Positions 1 through 6,986 of a DNA stretch of 10,975 nucleotides are shown one piece after another (within the stretch, counting starts at the first letter, position 1; the number at the start of each line of letters is the position of its first letter). Source of the DNA: Fiminaster sp050874705 (GTDB lineage: Bacteria; Bacillota_I; Bacilli_A; RFN20; CAG-826). The notes below the pieces were generated by a model. That model ran no database searches. It saw only the letters and a list, made by a program, of their open reading frames with translations, and had not been told where the DNA came from. Both the position numbers and the translations under genes were made by a program. The DNA lies in NCBI GenBank assembly GCA_050874705.1, contig JBNMLE010000031.1, positions 1 through 10,975 of the forward strand. The letters are read 5' to 3'.

Positions 1-13
1 AATAAAATATTAT

Positions 14-34
14 TATAATTTCAATTAAAGGAGG
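14..34 (+). promoter_or_regulatory. -10 box and ribosome binding site of the DUF3737 operon
   Basis: A perfect TATAAT lies at 14-19 and a strong Shine-Dalgarno AAAGGAGG at 27-34, 9 nt before the ATG at 44. The matching -35 would fall before the window, so only half of the promoter can be seen. A start point near 26 would give a very short leader. Confidence 0.5.
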
Positions 35-43
35 CATTGATAA

Positions 44-892
44 ATGAATAAATATAATAACCAAACATTTGTTGGTGAAAGAGCATTATATAATATTAAA
101 GATTCAGAAATTACAAATTCAGTTTTTAAAGATGGTGAATCTCCTTTAAAAGAAACTAAAAATATTTCGTTAGAAAACTCCCAATTTGAATGGAAATATC
201 CACTTTGGTATTCAAAACATATTAAGTGTGAAAATGTTAAATTATTAGAAACCGCTAGAAGTGGAATTTGGTATACAGATGATATTGAAATTATTAATTC
301 TATTATCGATGCTCCTAAGACATTTAGAAGAGCAAAAAATATTACTCTTAAAAATGTTACATTAAATAATGCGCTTGAAACTTTTTGGACTTGTAAATAT
401 ATACAATTAGTAAATATTACCGCAAAAGGCGATTATTTTGGTATGAATTCTTCTAATATTGCTATTAACAATTTCAAATTAGATGGCAATTATTGTTTTG
501 ATGGTGGCAAAAATATTTATATAAGAAATGCTGTTTTGAATAGCAAAGATTCTTTCTGGAATTGTAAAAATGTTACAGTTTGCGATTCAATAATTATTGG
601 TGAATATATTGGATGGAATAGTAAAGACATTACATTTATTAACTGTAAAATTGCATCTCACCAGGGACTTTGTTATATGAAAAATTTAAAAATGATAAAT
701 TGTGAGTTAATTGATACAGATTTATGTTTTGAATTATGCGAAAATATTGATGCTGATATTGTTTCGCATGTCACATCAATTAAAAATCCAATATCTGGAA
801 AAATTCATGTAAAATCGGTCGGAGAACTAATTTTAGATGAAAGCATGATTGACAAAAATAAGACTAAAATTATTATCGATGAAAAAATATAA
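44..892 (+). CDS. DUF3737 family right-handed beta-helix protein
   Basis: A 282-residue protein recognised as the DUF3737 family. Hallmarks in order are FVGERALYNI (9-18), FKDGESPLKE near 28-37, WKYPLWY (50-56), GIWYTDDI near 74-81, GDYFGMNSS, GNYCFDGGKNIYIRNAVL, DSFWNCKNVTVCDS, GEYIGWNSKDIT and a terminal KNPISGKIHVKS. The regular 20-25-residue spacing of N- and I-rich strands fits a beta-helix solenoid. There is no signal peptide or membrane segment, so it is probably cytosolic. The family has no established activity; beta-helix folds often bind or modify carbohydrates, but no catalytic residue can be named here. The start is supported by AAAGGAGG 9 nt upstream. The last 14 bases overlap the start of the PLP lyase, which implies one transcript and translational coupling. 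Confidence 0.9.
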   Translation: MNKYNNQTFVGERALYNIKDSEITNSVFKDGESPLKETKNISLENSQFEWKYPLWYSKHIKCENVKLLETARSGIWYTDDIEIINSIIDAPKTFRRAKNITLKNVTLNNALETFWTCKYIQLVNITAKGDYFGMNSSNIAINNFKLDGNYCFDGGKNIYIRNAVLNSKDSFWNCKNVTVCDSIIIGEYIGWNSKDITFINCKIASHQGLCYMKNLKMINCELIDTDLCFELCENIDADIVSHVTSIKNPISGKIHVKSVGELILDESMIDKNKTKIIIDEKI

Positions 893-2033
893 TTTTGATG
901 AAATTGCCAATAGAAGAAATACCAACTCATTAAAGTGGGATGTTTTAGACAATGAATTACCAATGTGGGTTGCTGATATGGATTTTAAAGTATTGCCTGA
1001 GATCACTGAAGCAATTTTAAGACGAGCATCTATTAATGCATTTGGTTATAGTGAAGTTCCTAATGATTATTTCGATTCTTATATTAAGTGGTGGTCTTCA
1101 CACCATAATGTTGAGCTAAAAAGAGAAAATTTAATATTCGTTACAGGCGTTATTGCGGGTATTGATACTATATTTAAATATTTGCTTAATCACGGTGACA
1201 AAGTGTTAATGTTTTCTCCAAACTATAATGTTTTTTATAGTTGTTTAAATAATAACGGGCTCAAACCTATAATCTATAATTTTGAATACAATGATTATTC
1301 ATACTCATTAGATTTTTCAAAAATTGAAGAATTGATTTCCTTTAATAAACCAAAAGCGTTTCTTTTATGCAACCCTCATAATCCAATAGGTATGGTGTTT
1401 AGCGAAGAACAAATAAAGAAGATTATTACTTTATGTGAAAAATATAATGTGCTTTTAATTTCAGATGAAATACATTGTGATATTAAAGATAACGATGTTA
1501 AAACAACATCAGTTTTAAAATATAGTTTTTATAGCAACATAATCGCTCTTTTATCTCCATCTAAAGCATTTAACCTAGCTGGTCTTCAATCCGCGGTAAT
1601 TGCCACATTTAATGACAAAATAAAAGATATTTTACAATCAGGTGTATATAAAGAAGATGTCGGGGAGCCAAATTTCTTTGCGGTTGATGCAACAATTGCC
1701 GCGTTTAAATATGGCGATGAATACAACAAAGAATTAAATGATTATATTTCTAATAATAAAAAATATTTAACTAATTTTATTGAAAAAGAAGTTCCTTTAT
1801 TACATGTTATTAAAGGACAAGCAACTTATTTAATGTGGATTGATATTTCTAATGTTTCAAATGATAGCGAAACTTTTGCAAAACAATTAAGAGAAAAAAC
1901 TGGTTTATATGTTTCTAGCGGTCTTCAATATGGCGAAAACGGGAAGACTTTTATAAGAATTAATGTAGCAACATCGCTTGATAATGTAAAAAAATGTTGC
2001 CAAAAATTAAAGGAATTTGGCATAGATAAATAA
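879..2033 (+). CDS. patB: MalY/PatB-type PLP-dependent C-S lyase (cystathionine beta-lyase-like aminotransferase)
   Basis: A 384-residue fold-type I PLP enzyme of the MalY/PatB group, which usually cleaves C-S bonds in cystathionine or related thioether amino acids to give pyruvate, ammonia and a thiol. Motifs: RRNTNSLKWD and LPMWVADMDF at the N-terminus, CNPHNPIG (164-171), SDEIHCD (195-201; Asp contacts the PLP ring nitrogen), Schiff-base Lys229 in SPSKAFNLAG, and carboxylate-binding Arg360 in FIRINVA. Length is normal for the family (about 390). The frame extends to a TTG at 849, but family N-termini begin with a short lead into NFDEIxxRRNTNSLKWD, so the ATG at 879 is preferred. It lies inside the 3' end of the DUF3737 gene with no clear Shine-Dalgarno of its own, suggesting coupled translation. 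The exact substrate cannot be told from sequence. Confidence 0.9.
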   Translation: MKKYNFDEIANRRNTNSLKWDVLDNELPMWVADMDFKVLPEITEAILRRASINAFGYSEVPNDYFDSYIKWWSSHHNVELKRENLIFVTGVIAGIDTIFKYLLNHGDKVLMFSPNYNVFYSCLNNNGLKPIIYNFEYNDYSYSLDFSKIEELISFNKPKAFLLCNPHNPIGMVFSEEQIKKIITLCEKYNVLLISDEIHCDIKDNDVKTTSVLKYSFYSNIIALLSPSKAFNLAGLQSAVIATFNDKIKDILQSGVYKEDVGEPNFFAVDATIAAFKYGDEYNKELNDYISNNKKYLTNFIEKEVPLLHVIKGQATYLMWIDISNVSNDSETFAKQLREKTGLYVSSGLQYGENGKTFIRINVATSLDNVKKCCQKLKEFGIDK

Positions 2034-2060
2034 AAAGCAAGAGATAATCGCTTGCTTTTT
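2032..2060. terminator. Bidirectional intrinsic terminator
   Basis: A perfect 10-bp inverted repeat: AAAAAGCAAG (2032-2041), a 9-nt loop, then CTTGCTTTTT (2051-2060). It ends in T-runs on both strands. It overlaps the stop codon of the PLP lyase and lies 14 bp beyond the stop of the convergent membrane protein, so it can end both transcripts. Confidence 0.85.
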
Positions 2061-2074
2061 ATTTTAAGTATTTG

Positions 2075-2467
2075 TTATTCGTTTTTGGAATTGCTTATTA
2101 ATCCAAGAATACCTGCGGCAATACTAAAATATGTGCTGCTAAGTCCTCCAAATACAATGGAGATGATATACATTTTTTTAGTTTGGTCTTTGCGAGCCTT
2201 GATTGAGAATATCAAGCATAAAACCGCCATGATTGTTAATTCAAAGAACATAGTTCCCATTGTTATTGCAAGAAGGCTTACATATTGATCAACTGTTATA
2301 ATACCTGAATATTCAGAAGGAAGAACTATTCCAGTAATTTCTCCTGCTTGATAAAGCGCTGGAATAACAGCGGAGAAAATGATTGCGCATACTAAATAGG
2401 ACAATATAGCTATTGAAGACAGTACGATACTAATTATGTAAAATGTTTGTGATAATTTTTTTAGCAT
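2075..2467 (-). CDS. Small integral membrane protein, unknown function
   Basis: 130 residues with three strongly hydrophobic stretches at about 8-36, 61-89 and 98-125, a Lys-rich N-terminus (MLKK) and a charged loop (KARKDQTKK, 90-98). I do not recognise the family; the layout resembles small DUF4064-type envelope proteins, but that is only an impression. The ATG is preceded by AAGAGG, which lies in the last codons of the phospho-sugar mutase gene, and the two genes are separated by 5 bases. They are therefore almost certainly one operon with coupled translation. The transcript ends at the shared hairpin at 2032-2060. Confidence 0.8.
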   Translation of the reverse strand: MLKKLSQTFYIISIVLSSIAILSYLVCAIIFSAVIPALYQAGEITGIVLPSEYSGIITVDQYVSLLAITMGTMFFELTIMAVLCLIFSIKARKDQTKKMYIISIVFGGLSSTYFSIAAGILGLISNSKNE

Positions 2468-2472
2468 ATTTT

Positions 2473-4170
2473 TTACCTCTTAACGAAATTATTAATTATA
2501 TTTTCAAATTTGTCAAGATTTTCAACTCCATTTGCGAAGATATAAATCTTAATTTTAGGTTCTGTTCCCGATGGTCTAATTGTTATTGTCTCTCCACCTT
2601 TGAGGAAGAATTTAACAACATCACTTTTTGGAAGATTTGTTTCTTCTACATGATCTTTAAAGTGGATTTTGCCTTCATGATAATCACCAATATGATCGAC
2701 ATTACCGAGGATTTCTTTAATTTCTTCACCTCTGAAGTCTTTCATTAAATTTTTGATTTTTTCTTTTCCTTCTAAACCATCAAATTCAAATGCAAGAGTT
2801 GCGGTTTTAAAGTCACCATATTCTTTATAAAGTTCTTGAAGTCTATCGTAGAGTGTTTTTCCAATTGTTTTATAATGATTTGCCATTTCTGCGACTAGAA
2901 GAGCAGCGTTAACAGCATCTTTATCTCTAACATCATTATTTGTTAAATAACCACATGATTCTTCAAAGCCAAATATGTAGCGGTTTTCTTCACCTTTTCT
3001 TTCAAGGAAAAGTATTTGTTCACCAATAAATTTGAATCCAGTTAATACTTCTTTAACTTCAACGCCATAATCTTTAGCTATGATATTAACCATATCCGAA
3101 GAAACAATTGTTTTTACTACAACTGGATTTTTAGGTAGATTTCCTTGTTCTTTTCTTTGGTGATAAACAAAGTCGAATAACAATATTCCAACTTCGTTTC
3201 CGGTTAAAATAATTGCATTACCGTTTTGATTATTAACCACGCCAACACGATCGCTGTCAGGATCAGTTGCGATTAATATATCATCACCTTTTTCAAGCAT
3301 TAATTTAATACCTAATGATAAAGCTTCTTTAATTTCAGGATTTGGATATGGTGCAGTTGGGAAATTTCCATCTGGATATTCTTGTTCTTTGACAATATCA
3401 ACATGTTTGAAACCATCTTTATCTAATACAGTTGTAACGCATTTTCTACCAGCACCATTAAGAGGTGTGTAGGCTAATTTAAGAATACGTTTTTCTTTTT
3501 CTTCTTTAATTAATGATTGGCCTAAGCAAGAATTCAAATATTCTTCCACAAGTGAATCAGGAATCAATTCAATCATTTTTTCATTGAAAAGCTTTTCTTC
3601 ATCTAATGTGTATTTGATATCATCAAACATATCAATGTTTTCAATTTCTTTTAATACTGCATTAGCGGAATCAACAGTCATTTGGCAACCATCGCTACCA
3701 TAAACTTTATATCCGTTATATTGTTTTGGGTTATGCGAAGCTGTAACAACAATTCCAGCATCTGAATGAAGATGTCTAACTGCAAATGAGAGTGATGGTG
3801 TAGGCATAAGTTCTTTGTAAATATGAACTTTAATTCCGTTTGACGCTAAAACGTTCGCAGCTTCCAAAGCAAATAAGCGGGAATTGTTTCTTGAATCGTG
3901 CGCAATTGAAACGCTAGGATGTTTGTTGGTTTTAAGTAAGTAATTTGCTAAACCTTGAGAAGCATGACGGATAACATATTTGTTCATCCTGTTTGTTCCA
4001 AGGCCCATTACTCCGCGCAATCCGCCTGTTCCAAATTCAAGATCGCCGACAAATCTATCTTCGATTTCATTTTCATTATTTTCTAGGTTTTTTAATTCAT
4101 TTTTTTCTTCGACTGTTAATTCTTTTTCATTTAACCAGCGAAGATATCGATTATAAAATTCTTTTGTCAT
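2473..4170 (-). CDS. pgcA: Alpha-phosphoglucomutase / phosphomannomutase (PgcA type)
   Basis: A 565-residue member of the alpha-D-phosphohexomutase superfamily, interconverting hexose-6-phosphate and hexose-1-phosphate; glucose-1-phosphate feeds UDP-glucose, glycolipid and surface glycan synthesis. All four active-site loops are present: TASHNP (143-148, phospho-Ser145), the Mg2+ loop DPDSDR (303-308), sugar-binding GFEES (401-405) and the phosphate-binding RPSGTEPK (532-539). FGTGGLRGVMGLGTNRMN near 46-63 is also typical. The length of about 565-580 matches Bacillus PgcA rather than the shorter GlmM (about 450) or ManB. The start is fixed by GAGG at 4179-4182, 8 nt upstream of the ATG. Preference for glucose over mannose follows the family and is not proven here. 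The small membrane protein gene follows in the same operon. Confidence 0.95.
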   Translation of the reverse strand: MTKEFYNRYLRWLNEKELTVEEKNELKNLENNENEIEDRFVGDLEFGTGGLRGVMGLGTNRMNKYVIRHASQGLANYLLKTNKHPSVSIAHDSRNNSRLFALEAANVLASNGIKVHIYKELMPTPSLSFAVRHLHSDAGIVVTASHNPKQYNGYKVYGSDGCQMTVDSANAVLKEIENIDMFDDIKYTLDEEKLFNEKMIELIPDSLVEEYLNSCLGQSLIKEEKEKRILKLAYTPLNGAGRKCVTTVLDKDGFKHVDIVKEQEYPDGNFPTAPYPNPEIKEALSLGIKLMLEKGDDILIATDPDSDRVGVVNNQNGNAIILTGNEVGILLFDFVYHQRKEQGNLPKNPVVVKTIVSSDMVNIIAKDYGVEVKEVLTGFKFIGEQILFLERKGEENRYIFGFEESCGYLTNNDVRDKDAVNAALLVAEMANHYKTIGKTLYDRLQELYKEYGDFKTATLAFEFDGLEGKEKIKNLMKDFRGEEIKEILGNVDHIGDYHEGKIHFKDHVEETNLPKSDVVKFFLKGGETITIRPSGTEPKIKIYIFANGVENLDKFENIINNFVKR

Positions 4171-4214
4171 TCTTTTTACCTCAAAAACATTTTAGCATAT
4201 AAAAATATTATTTA

Positions 4215-4245
4215 ATTAAAAATTATCGTTTTTGTTGTAAGTCAA
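4215..4245 (-). promoter_or_regulatory. Candidate promoter for the phosphoglucomutase operon
   Basis: Reading the - strand, TTGACT (4245-4240) is followed after a long 19-bp spacer by TTTAAT (4220-4215), each 5/6 to consensus. It sits about 45 bp upstream of the ATG. The over-long spacer makes this tentative. Confidence 0.3.
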
Positions 4246-4262
4246 AAAGTTAATGTTAATAT
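4235..4262 (+). promoter_or_regulatory. Candidate promoter for the 145-residue membrane protein
   Basis: TTGTAA (4235-4240), a 16-bp spacer, then TAATAT (4257-4262); both boxes are imperfect. A start near 4269 would place the transcript's 5' end at the 18-bp dyad. It overlaps the divergent candidate promoter of the mutase operon. Confidence 0.25.
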
Positions 4263-4267
4263 ATAAG

Positions 4268-4285
4268 AGTTAGTGATGACTAACT
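4268..4285. promoter_or_regulatory. Perfect 7+4+7 dyad, candidate operator or 5' hairpin
   Basis: AGTTAGT (4268-4274) and ACTAACT (4279-4285) form a perfect inverted repeat around GATG, in the divergent region, 17 bp before the ATG at 4303. It has no T-run and so is not a terminator. Position and symmetry suit a repressor site or a 5'-leader hairpin; no regulator gene is visible nearby. Confidence 0.45.
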
Positions 4286-4302
4286 AGAAAGAAAAAGAGC
4301 AC

Positions 4303-4740
4303 ATGGAAAGATTCAATATCAGTAAAGTATATGGATTCAAAAATTATCTTATAGCTATGATATTTAATTTTGTTTTACTGCTATCCTTAATTATCATCTC
4401 CGTATTATTCTCTCCATTAAGCAGTAATAATTATAGTTTCTTTCCGTTTTTGTTCTCCGTTATTATATGTGCTCTTTTCTTTATTTTATTAATTGTAAGA
4501 TTAAGCATATTTTTAGTTAGATATAAAACTTTTATAAAAAAAGAAGGAAAAGTTGAATATTTAGATTTTTTAGACTACAAATTAAATAATTCTATTGAAG
4601 CAAAAGAAGGAAAAAATACAATAGATGTATATTTGCTAGCAAATAAATACACTGAATATTGCTTTGGTTTTAATAAAGGCCAAAAAATTAAATGCTTTAT
4701 TTGCAGTGGGCAAGAACAAAAAGCTGTTTTGTATTATTGA
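4303..4740 (+). CDS. Two-TM membrane protein of unknown function
   Basis: 145 residues. Two hydrophobic helices (about 14-37 and 46-72) are followed by a Lys/Glu-rich region and a soluble tail of about 70 residues that may be beta-rich, ending in CFICSGQEQKAVLYY. I do not recognise the family. This layout (two helices, then a small domain facing one side) resembles many uncharacterised low-GC envelope proteins, including the partial gene at the right end of the window. The ribosome site is weak (an A/G-rich run before 4300), and the stop is the only TGA used by a gene here. It converges on the CPCC gene; the 67-bp gap contains only A/T-only symmetry and no convincing terminator. Being translated is likely but not certain. 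Confidence 0.65.
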   Translation: MERFNISKVYGFKNYLIAMIFNFVLLLSLIIISVLFSPLSSNNYSFFPFLFSVIICALFFILLIVRLSIFLVRYKTFIKKEGKVEYLDFLDYKLNNSIEAKEGKNTIDVYLLANKYTEYCFGFNKGQKIKCFICSGQEQKAVLYY

Positions 4741-4807
4741 TCAATAAACATTAATTCAAAAGAAACGACAACAAAATTACTAATTTATAAATATTTATTA
4801 ATGATAA

Positions 4808-5056
4808 CTATTTAATCGATTTAATCCATTTATATTTTGGGTTTTTTGATCTATGTATTTTAAAATCCGCAATTGCTTCTTCTAATGACATAGTGTTTGC
4901 GCCGCCACCTTCAAACCATCCATCATCATCCCAACCACATATAGGACAAACATCATAAGAATGAGAATTTTTAAAAACATATTCTCCACAAACAGGGCAT
5001 TTATGTGGGACTGGATTCGGGATATGCTCTTCAAAATAGTCGTATTTAGGATTCAC
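4808..5056 (-). CDS. CPCC-type cysteine-rich zinc-ribbon-like protein (probable 3' part of a split gene)
   Basis: 82 residues with two knuckles, CPVC (Cys20/Cys23) and CPICGW (Cys37/Cys40), followed by the family hallmark GGGANTMSLEEAIADF. This is the Cys-rich CPCC family, whose function is unknown; four cysteines suggest one bound Zn or Fe ion. The only start is GTG at 5056, without a properly spaced Shine-Dalgarno. Two bases upstream lies the stop of another frame encoding the C-terminal half of a second CPCC domain. Adding one A to the A8 run (complement of 5062-5069) would join the two frames as FQKKIKVNPKYDYFEEH. The N-terminus here (NPKYDYFEEH) therefore looks like the middle of a longer two-domain protein. 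It may still be made alone by coupled re-initiation. Confidence 0.8.
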   Translation of the reverse strand: MNPKYDYFEEHIPNPVPHKCPVCGEYVFKNSHSYDVCPICGWDDDGWFEGGGANTMSLEEAIADFKIHRSKNPKYKWIKSIK

Positions 5057-5058
5057 TT

Positions 5059-5247
5059 TTATTTTTTTTGAAATTCCTTCTTGTATTCATTTAACGACAT
5101 TTTATTAGCGCCATTTTTTAAATCGGGGTTATTGGTTTGTTCTAAGTCATAATGCCAGCCACATTTATAACAACAAGTATCGCATTTAGCAATATTGCCA
5201 CGAACGAACAATATGCTGCATTTAGTTTTTCAATTAACAAAAGACAT
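5059..5247 (-). pseudogene. Disrupted upstream CPCC domain (in-frame TGA plus frameshift)
   Basis: The - strand from an ATG at 5247 reads 5 codons, a TGA (5232-5230), then 56 more codons to a TAA at 5061-5059. The part after the TGA is clearly CPCC-like: CDTCCYKCGWHYD followed by NPDLKNGANKMSLNEYKKEF, matching the CxxCGW and GANxMSLxEA hallmarks of the gene downstream. The first knuckle is damaged (CSIL where CPxC is expected). No Shine-Dalgarno precedes either the ATG or a possible TTG start at 5211. It reads as the decayed N-terminal domain of a tandem two-domain CPCC protein. Alternatives are a real short protein starting at TTG 5211 (50 residues) or sequencing error in the A8 run, though the latter cannot explain the TGA. 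Confidence 0.6.
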
Positions 5248-5257
5248 TTTATATAAT
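5229..5257 (+). promoter_or_regulatory. Promoter of gpsA
   Basis: Perfect -10 TATAAT (5252-5257) with a 17-bp spacer to a weak -35 TTCAAT (5229-5234), about 45 bp before the gpsA ATG. The boxes lie over the first codons of the disrupted CPCC frame on the other strand. Confidence 0.5.
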
Positions 5258-5300
5258 TGAATCATAATTATGTGTGCTAAAATTAGTGTGAGGTTTTAAT

Positions 5301-6293
5301 ATGAAAATTTGTGTATTAGGAAGTGGAACTTGGGGCAGTGTTTTAGCTAATCTTTTAGCGTCTTATAAAAATGAAGTTTATTGTTGGTCTAAATTTGATG
5401 AGGAAGCTAATTTGCTAAATAAAACACATGTTCATAAAAATTTACCGAATGTAACACTAAATAAATCAATAGTGTTTTCTTCGAATATGGAAGAATGCGT
5501 TAAGGATGCTCACTTAGTTGTTTTTGCTGTTCCTTCTTCTTTTATTAGAACAACCGCGAACGAGTTTAAAAAGTTTTACAATCATCAACTTCTCGTGGAT
5601 GTTGCAAAAGGAATTGAAAATGAAAGTTTCCTAACAACATCTGAAATAATAGAAGATGTTTTAAATATTAAAAACGAAGTAGTTGCTTTAACTGGACCAA
5701 CTCATGCAGAAGAAGTAGCATTAATGATTCCAACATGCATTGTTGCTTCGTGCGAGAATGAAGAAAAAGCAATGCAAATCCAAAAGATTTTTCATAGTGA
5801 ATGCTTTAGAGTTTACACAAATAACGATAGAAAAGGATCTGAACTTTGTGGCGCTTTTAAAAATATTATTGCTATTGCTTGCGGTATTTCCGACGGTCTT
5901 GGATATGGCGATAATACAAAAGCAGCTTTAATTACAAGAGGCGTTCATGAACTTAAAAATTTAGGTGAAAAAATGAACTGCAATAAAGATACTTTTTCTG
6001 GTCTTGCTGGTTTAGGCGATTTAATTGTTACATGCGCTTCAAAACACAGTAGAAATAATACTTGCGGACATTATATTGGTGAAGGTATTGAAGTAAATGA
6101 AGCTATAAAAAAAGTTGGTATGGTTGTAGAAGGAATTGCTTCTTTAAATGCCGCTGTTAATTTGTGCTCAAAATATAATATTGATATGCCAATCGTTTTA
6201 GCGGTCAATGAAATCGTTAATAATAAAAAGCCTCCAAGAGAAGTTGCTACAAAACTTCTTCTTAGAGGCAAGAAATCAGAATACGTTTCTTAG
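5301..6293 (+). CDS. gpsA: NAD(P)H-dependent glycerol-3-phosphate dehydrogenase
   Basis: 330 residues, full length for GpsA. It reduces dihydroxyacetone phosphate to sn-glycerol-3-phosphate in the cytosol, the backbone of phospholipids. The N-terminal Rossmann motif GSGTWG (7-12) starts the dinucleotide domain; VAKGIE (Lys103) and GPTHAEEV (132-139) line the substrate pocket. AFKNIIAIACGISDGLGYGDN carries the catalytic Lys187. GLAGLGDLIVTC with Asp240, SRN (250-252) and VVEG (275-278) complete the C-terminal domain. The ATG is set by GTGAGG (5288-5293), 7 nt upstream. The gene converges on a glycerophosphodiester phosphodiesterase with a 4-bp overlap of stop codons; both yield glycerol-3-phosphate. 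Its last 60 bases hold a strong hairpin that acts as a terminator on the other strand. Confidence 0.97.
   Translation: MKICVLGSGTWGSVLANLLASYKNEVYCWSKFDEEANLLNKTHVHKNLPNVTLNKSIVFSSNMEECVKDAHLVVFAVPSSFIRTTANEFKKFYNHQLLVDVAKGIENESFLTTSEIIEDVLNIKNEVVALTGPTHAEEVALMIPTCIVASCENEEKAMQIQKIFHSECFRVYTNNDRKGSELCGAFKNIIAIACGISDGLGYGDNTKAALITRGVHELKNLGEKMNCNKDTFSGLAGLGDLIVTCASKHSRNNTCGHYIGEGIEVNEAIKKVGMVVEGIASLNAAVNLCSKYNIDMPIVLAVNEIVNNKKPPREVATKLLLRGKKSEYVS
6222..6269 (-). terminator. Intrinsic terminator of the phosphodiesterase gene, inside the gpsA coding sequence
   Basis: On the - strand, GCCTC-T-AAGA-A-GAAGT (6269-6254), a 9-nt loop, then ACTTC-TCTT-G-GAGGC (6244-6230) form a stem of about 14 bp with one mismatch and one bulge, directly followed by TTTTTATTA (6229-6221). 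It lies 21 bp beyond the phosphodiesterase stop. On the + strand it encodes the conserved PPREVATKLLLRG end of GpsA and lacks a T-run, so it works in one direction only. Confidence 0.7.
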
Positions 6294-6982
6294 ATCTTAT
6301 CAAATATATCGCTTGTTATAGTTTTAATTCCTAGATTAATCATTTTTTCTAGTACATTTCTATCATCAACTGTCCAAACTTTTACTTCAAGGTTTTTGCT
6401 TTGGAATTTGTTTAATATTTCCTGATTTACTTTTTCATAATAGCATGAAATGTTCATTGCATCTGAATATGCTTCTTCAATATATTTATCTTCCGAAACT
6501 AATCTATATACTTGGTACTTATAATTATGTTTTTCCTTAAGATCTAAAAGGATTTTGCATATTTCTCGACCAAAAGAAATGAATTCAACTTCATTAATAT
6601 CTCCATAAAATAAAGAAACTGTTTTTAAAACATTTATCACCCATTCTAGTGGTGGAGTCATTTTAAATTCAATAACTGGTATTTTGTTATATTTTTTGCA
6701 GACTTTGAGATAGTCTTCAAATAAACATACTTTTGATGTGATATTATTTTTATGAAGTTCAATGTTTTTGATTTCATCATAATAACAATCGACGATCTCT
6801 TTATCCATTCCATCAATCTTGTTATTGTGGTTACAAATCATAACATTATCTTTTGTTAAATAGATATCCGTTTCGATAGCGTAACTATTTCTTTTGCCCG
6901 CTTCTACAAAAGCACCATAAGTATTCTTAATGTAATATTCATGATAACCTCTATGGGCTATAAATTTTATTTCATTTTTCAT
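6290..6982 (-). CDS. Glycerophosphodiester phosphodiesterase (cytosolic GDPD)
   Basis: 230 residues, TIM-barrel GDPD family, hydrolysing glycerophosphodiesters (deacylated phospholipid head groups) to glycerol-3-phosphate plus an alcohol. Visible residues: AHRG (His10, Arg11), ETD (Glu37, Asp39, metal ligands), catalytic His52 in CNHN, Glu105 in VIEFKM and VKVWTVDD (200-207) near the C-terminus. There is no signal peptide, so it acts in the cytosol, like UgpQ rather than periplasmic GlpQ. The ATG at 6982 comes only 14 nt after a terminator-like hairpin, and no Shine-Dalgarno precedes it. It may depend on read-through from the surface protein gene or on an unusual start. Its stop overlaps the gpsA stop, and its own terminator lies within gpsA. 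Confidence 0.9.
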   Translation of the reverse strand: MKNEIKFIAHRGYHEYYIKNTYGAFVEAGKRNSYAIETDIYLTKDNVMICNHNNKIDGMDKEIVDCYYDEIKNIELHKNNITSKVCLFEDYLKVCKKYNKIPVIEFKMTPPLEWVINVLKTVSLFYGDINEVEFISFGREICKILLDLKEKHNYKYQVYRLVSEDKYIEEAYSDAMNISCYYEKVNQEILNKFQSKNLEVKVWTVDDRNVLEKMINLGIKTITSDIFDKI

Positions 6983-6986
6983 ATTT

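Noticed and set aside
849..878. TTG at 849 as the start of the PLP lyase
   Set aside because: Family N-termini align from the ATG at 879. The ten extra residues have no family match and no Shine-Dalgarno.
3993..4202. Open frame antisense to the phosphoglucomutase gene, and similar antisense frames within the surface protein and gpsA genes
   Set aside because: No ribosome site or recognisable protein features; they are by-products of codon use in the real genes.
4231..4242. TTTGTTGTAAGT repeated at 10515-10526, upstream of both two-TM protein genes
   Set aside because: A 12-base match of T-rich sequence is expected by chance many times in 11 kb of AT-rich DNA. The flanks do not align.
4788..4799. 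ATAAATATTTAT as a terminator between the two-TM protein and CPCC genes
   Set aside because: A/T-only palindrome with no G/C pairs and no T-run; too unstable to terminate.
4303..5247. Use of TGA as tryptophan (code 4), suggested by the TGA ending the 145-residue gene and the TGA inside the upstream CPCC domain
   Set aside because: Tryptophans in GpsA, the mutase, DUF3737, the lyase and the surface protein are TGG, and no conserved gene is interrupted by TGA. In an AT-rich code-4 genome most would be TGA.
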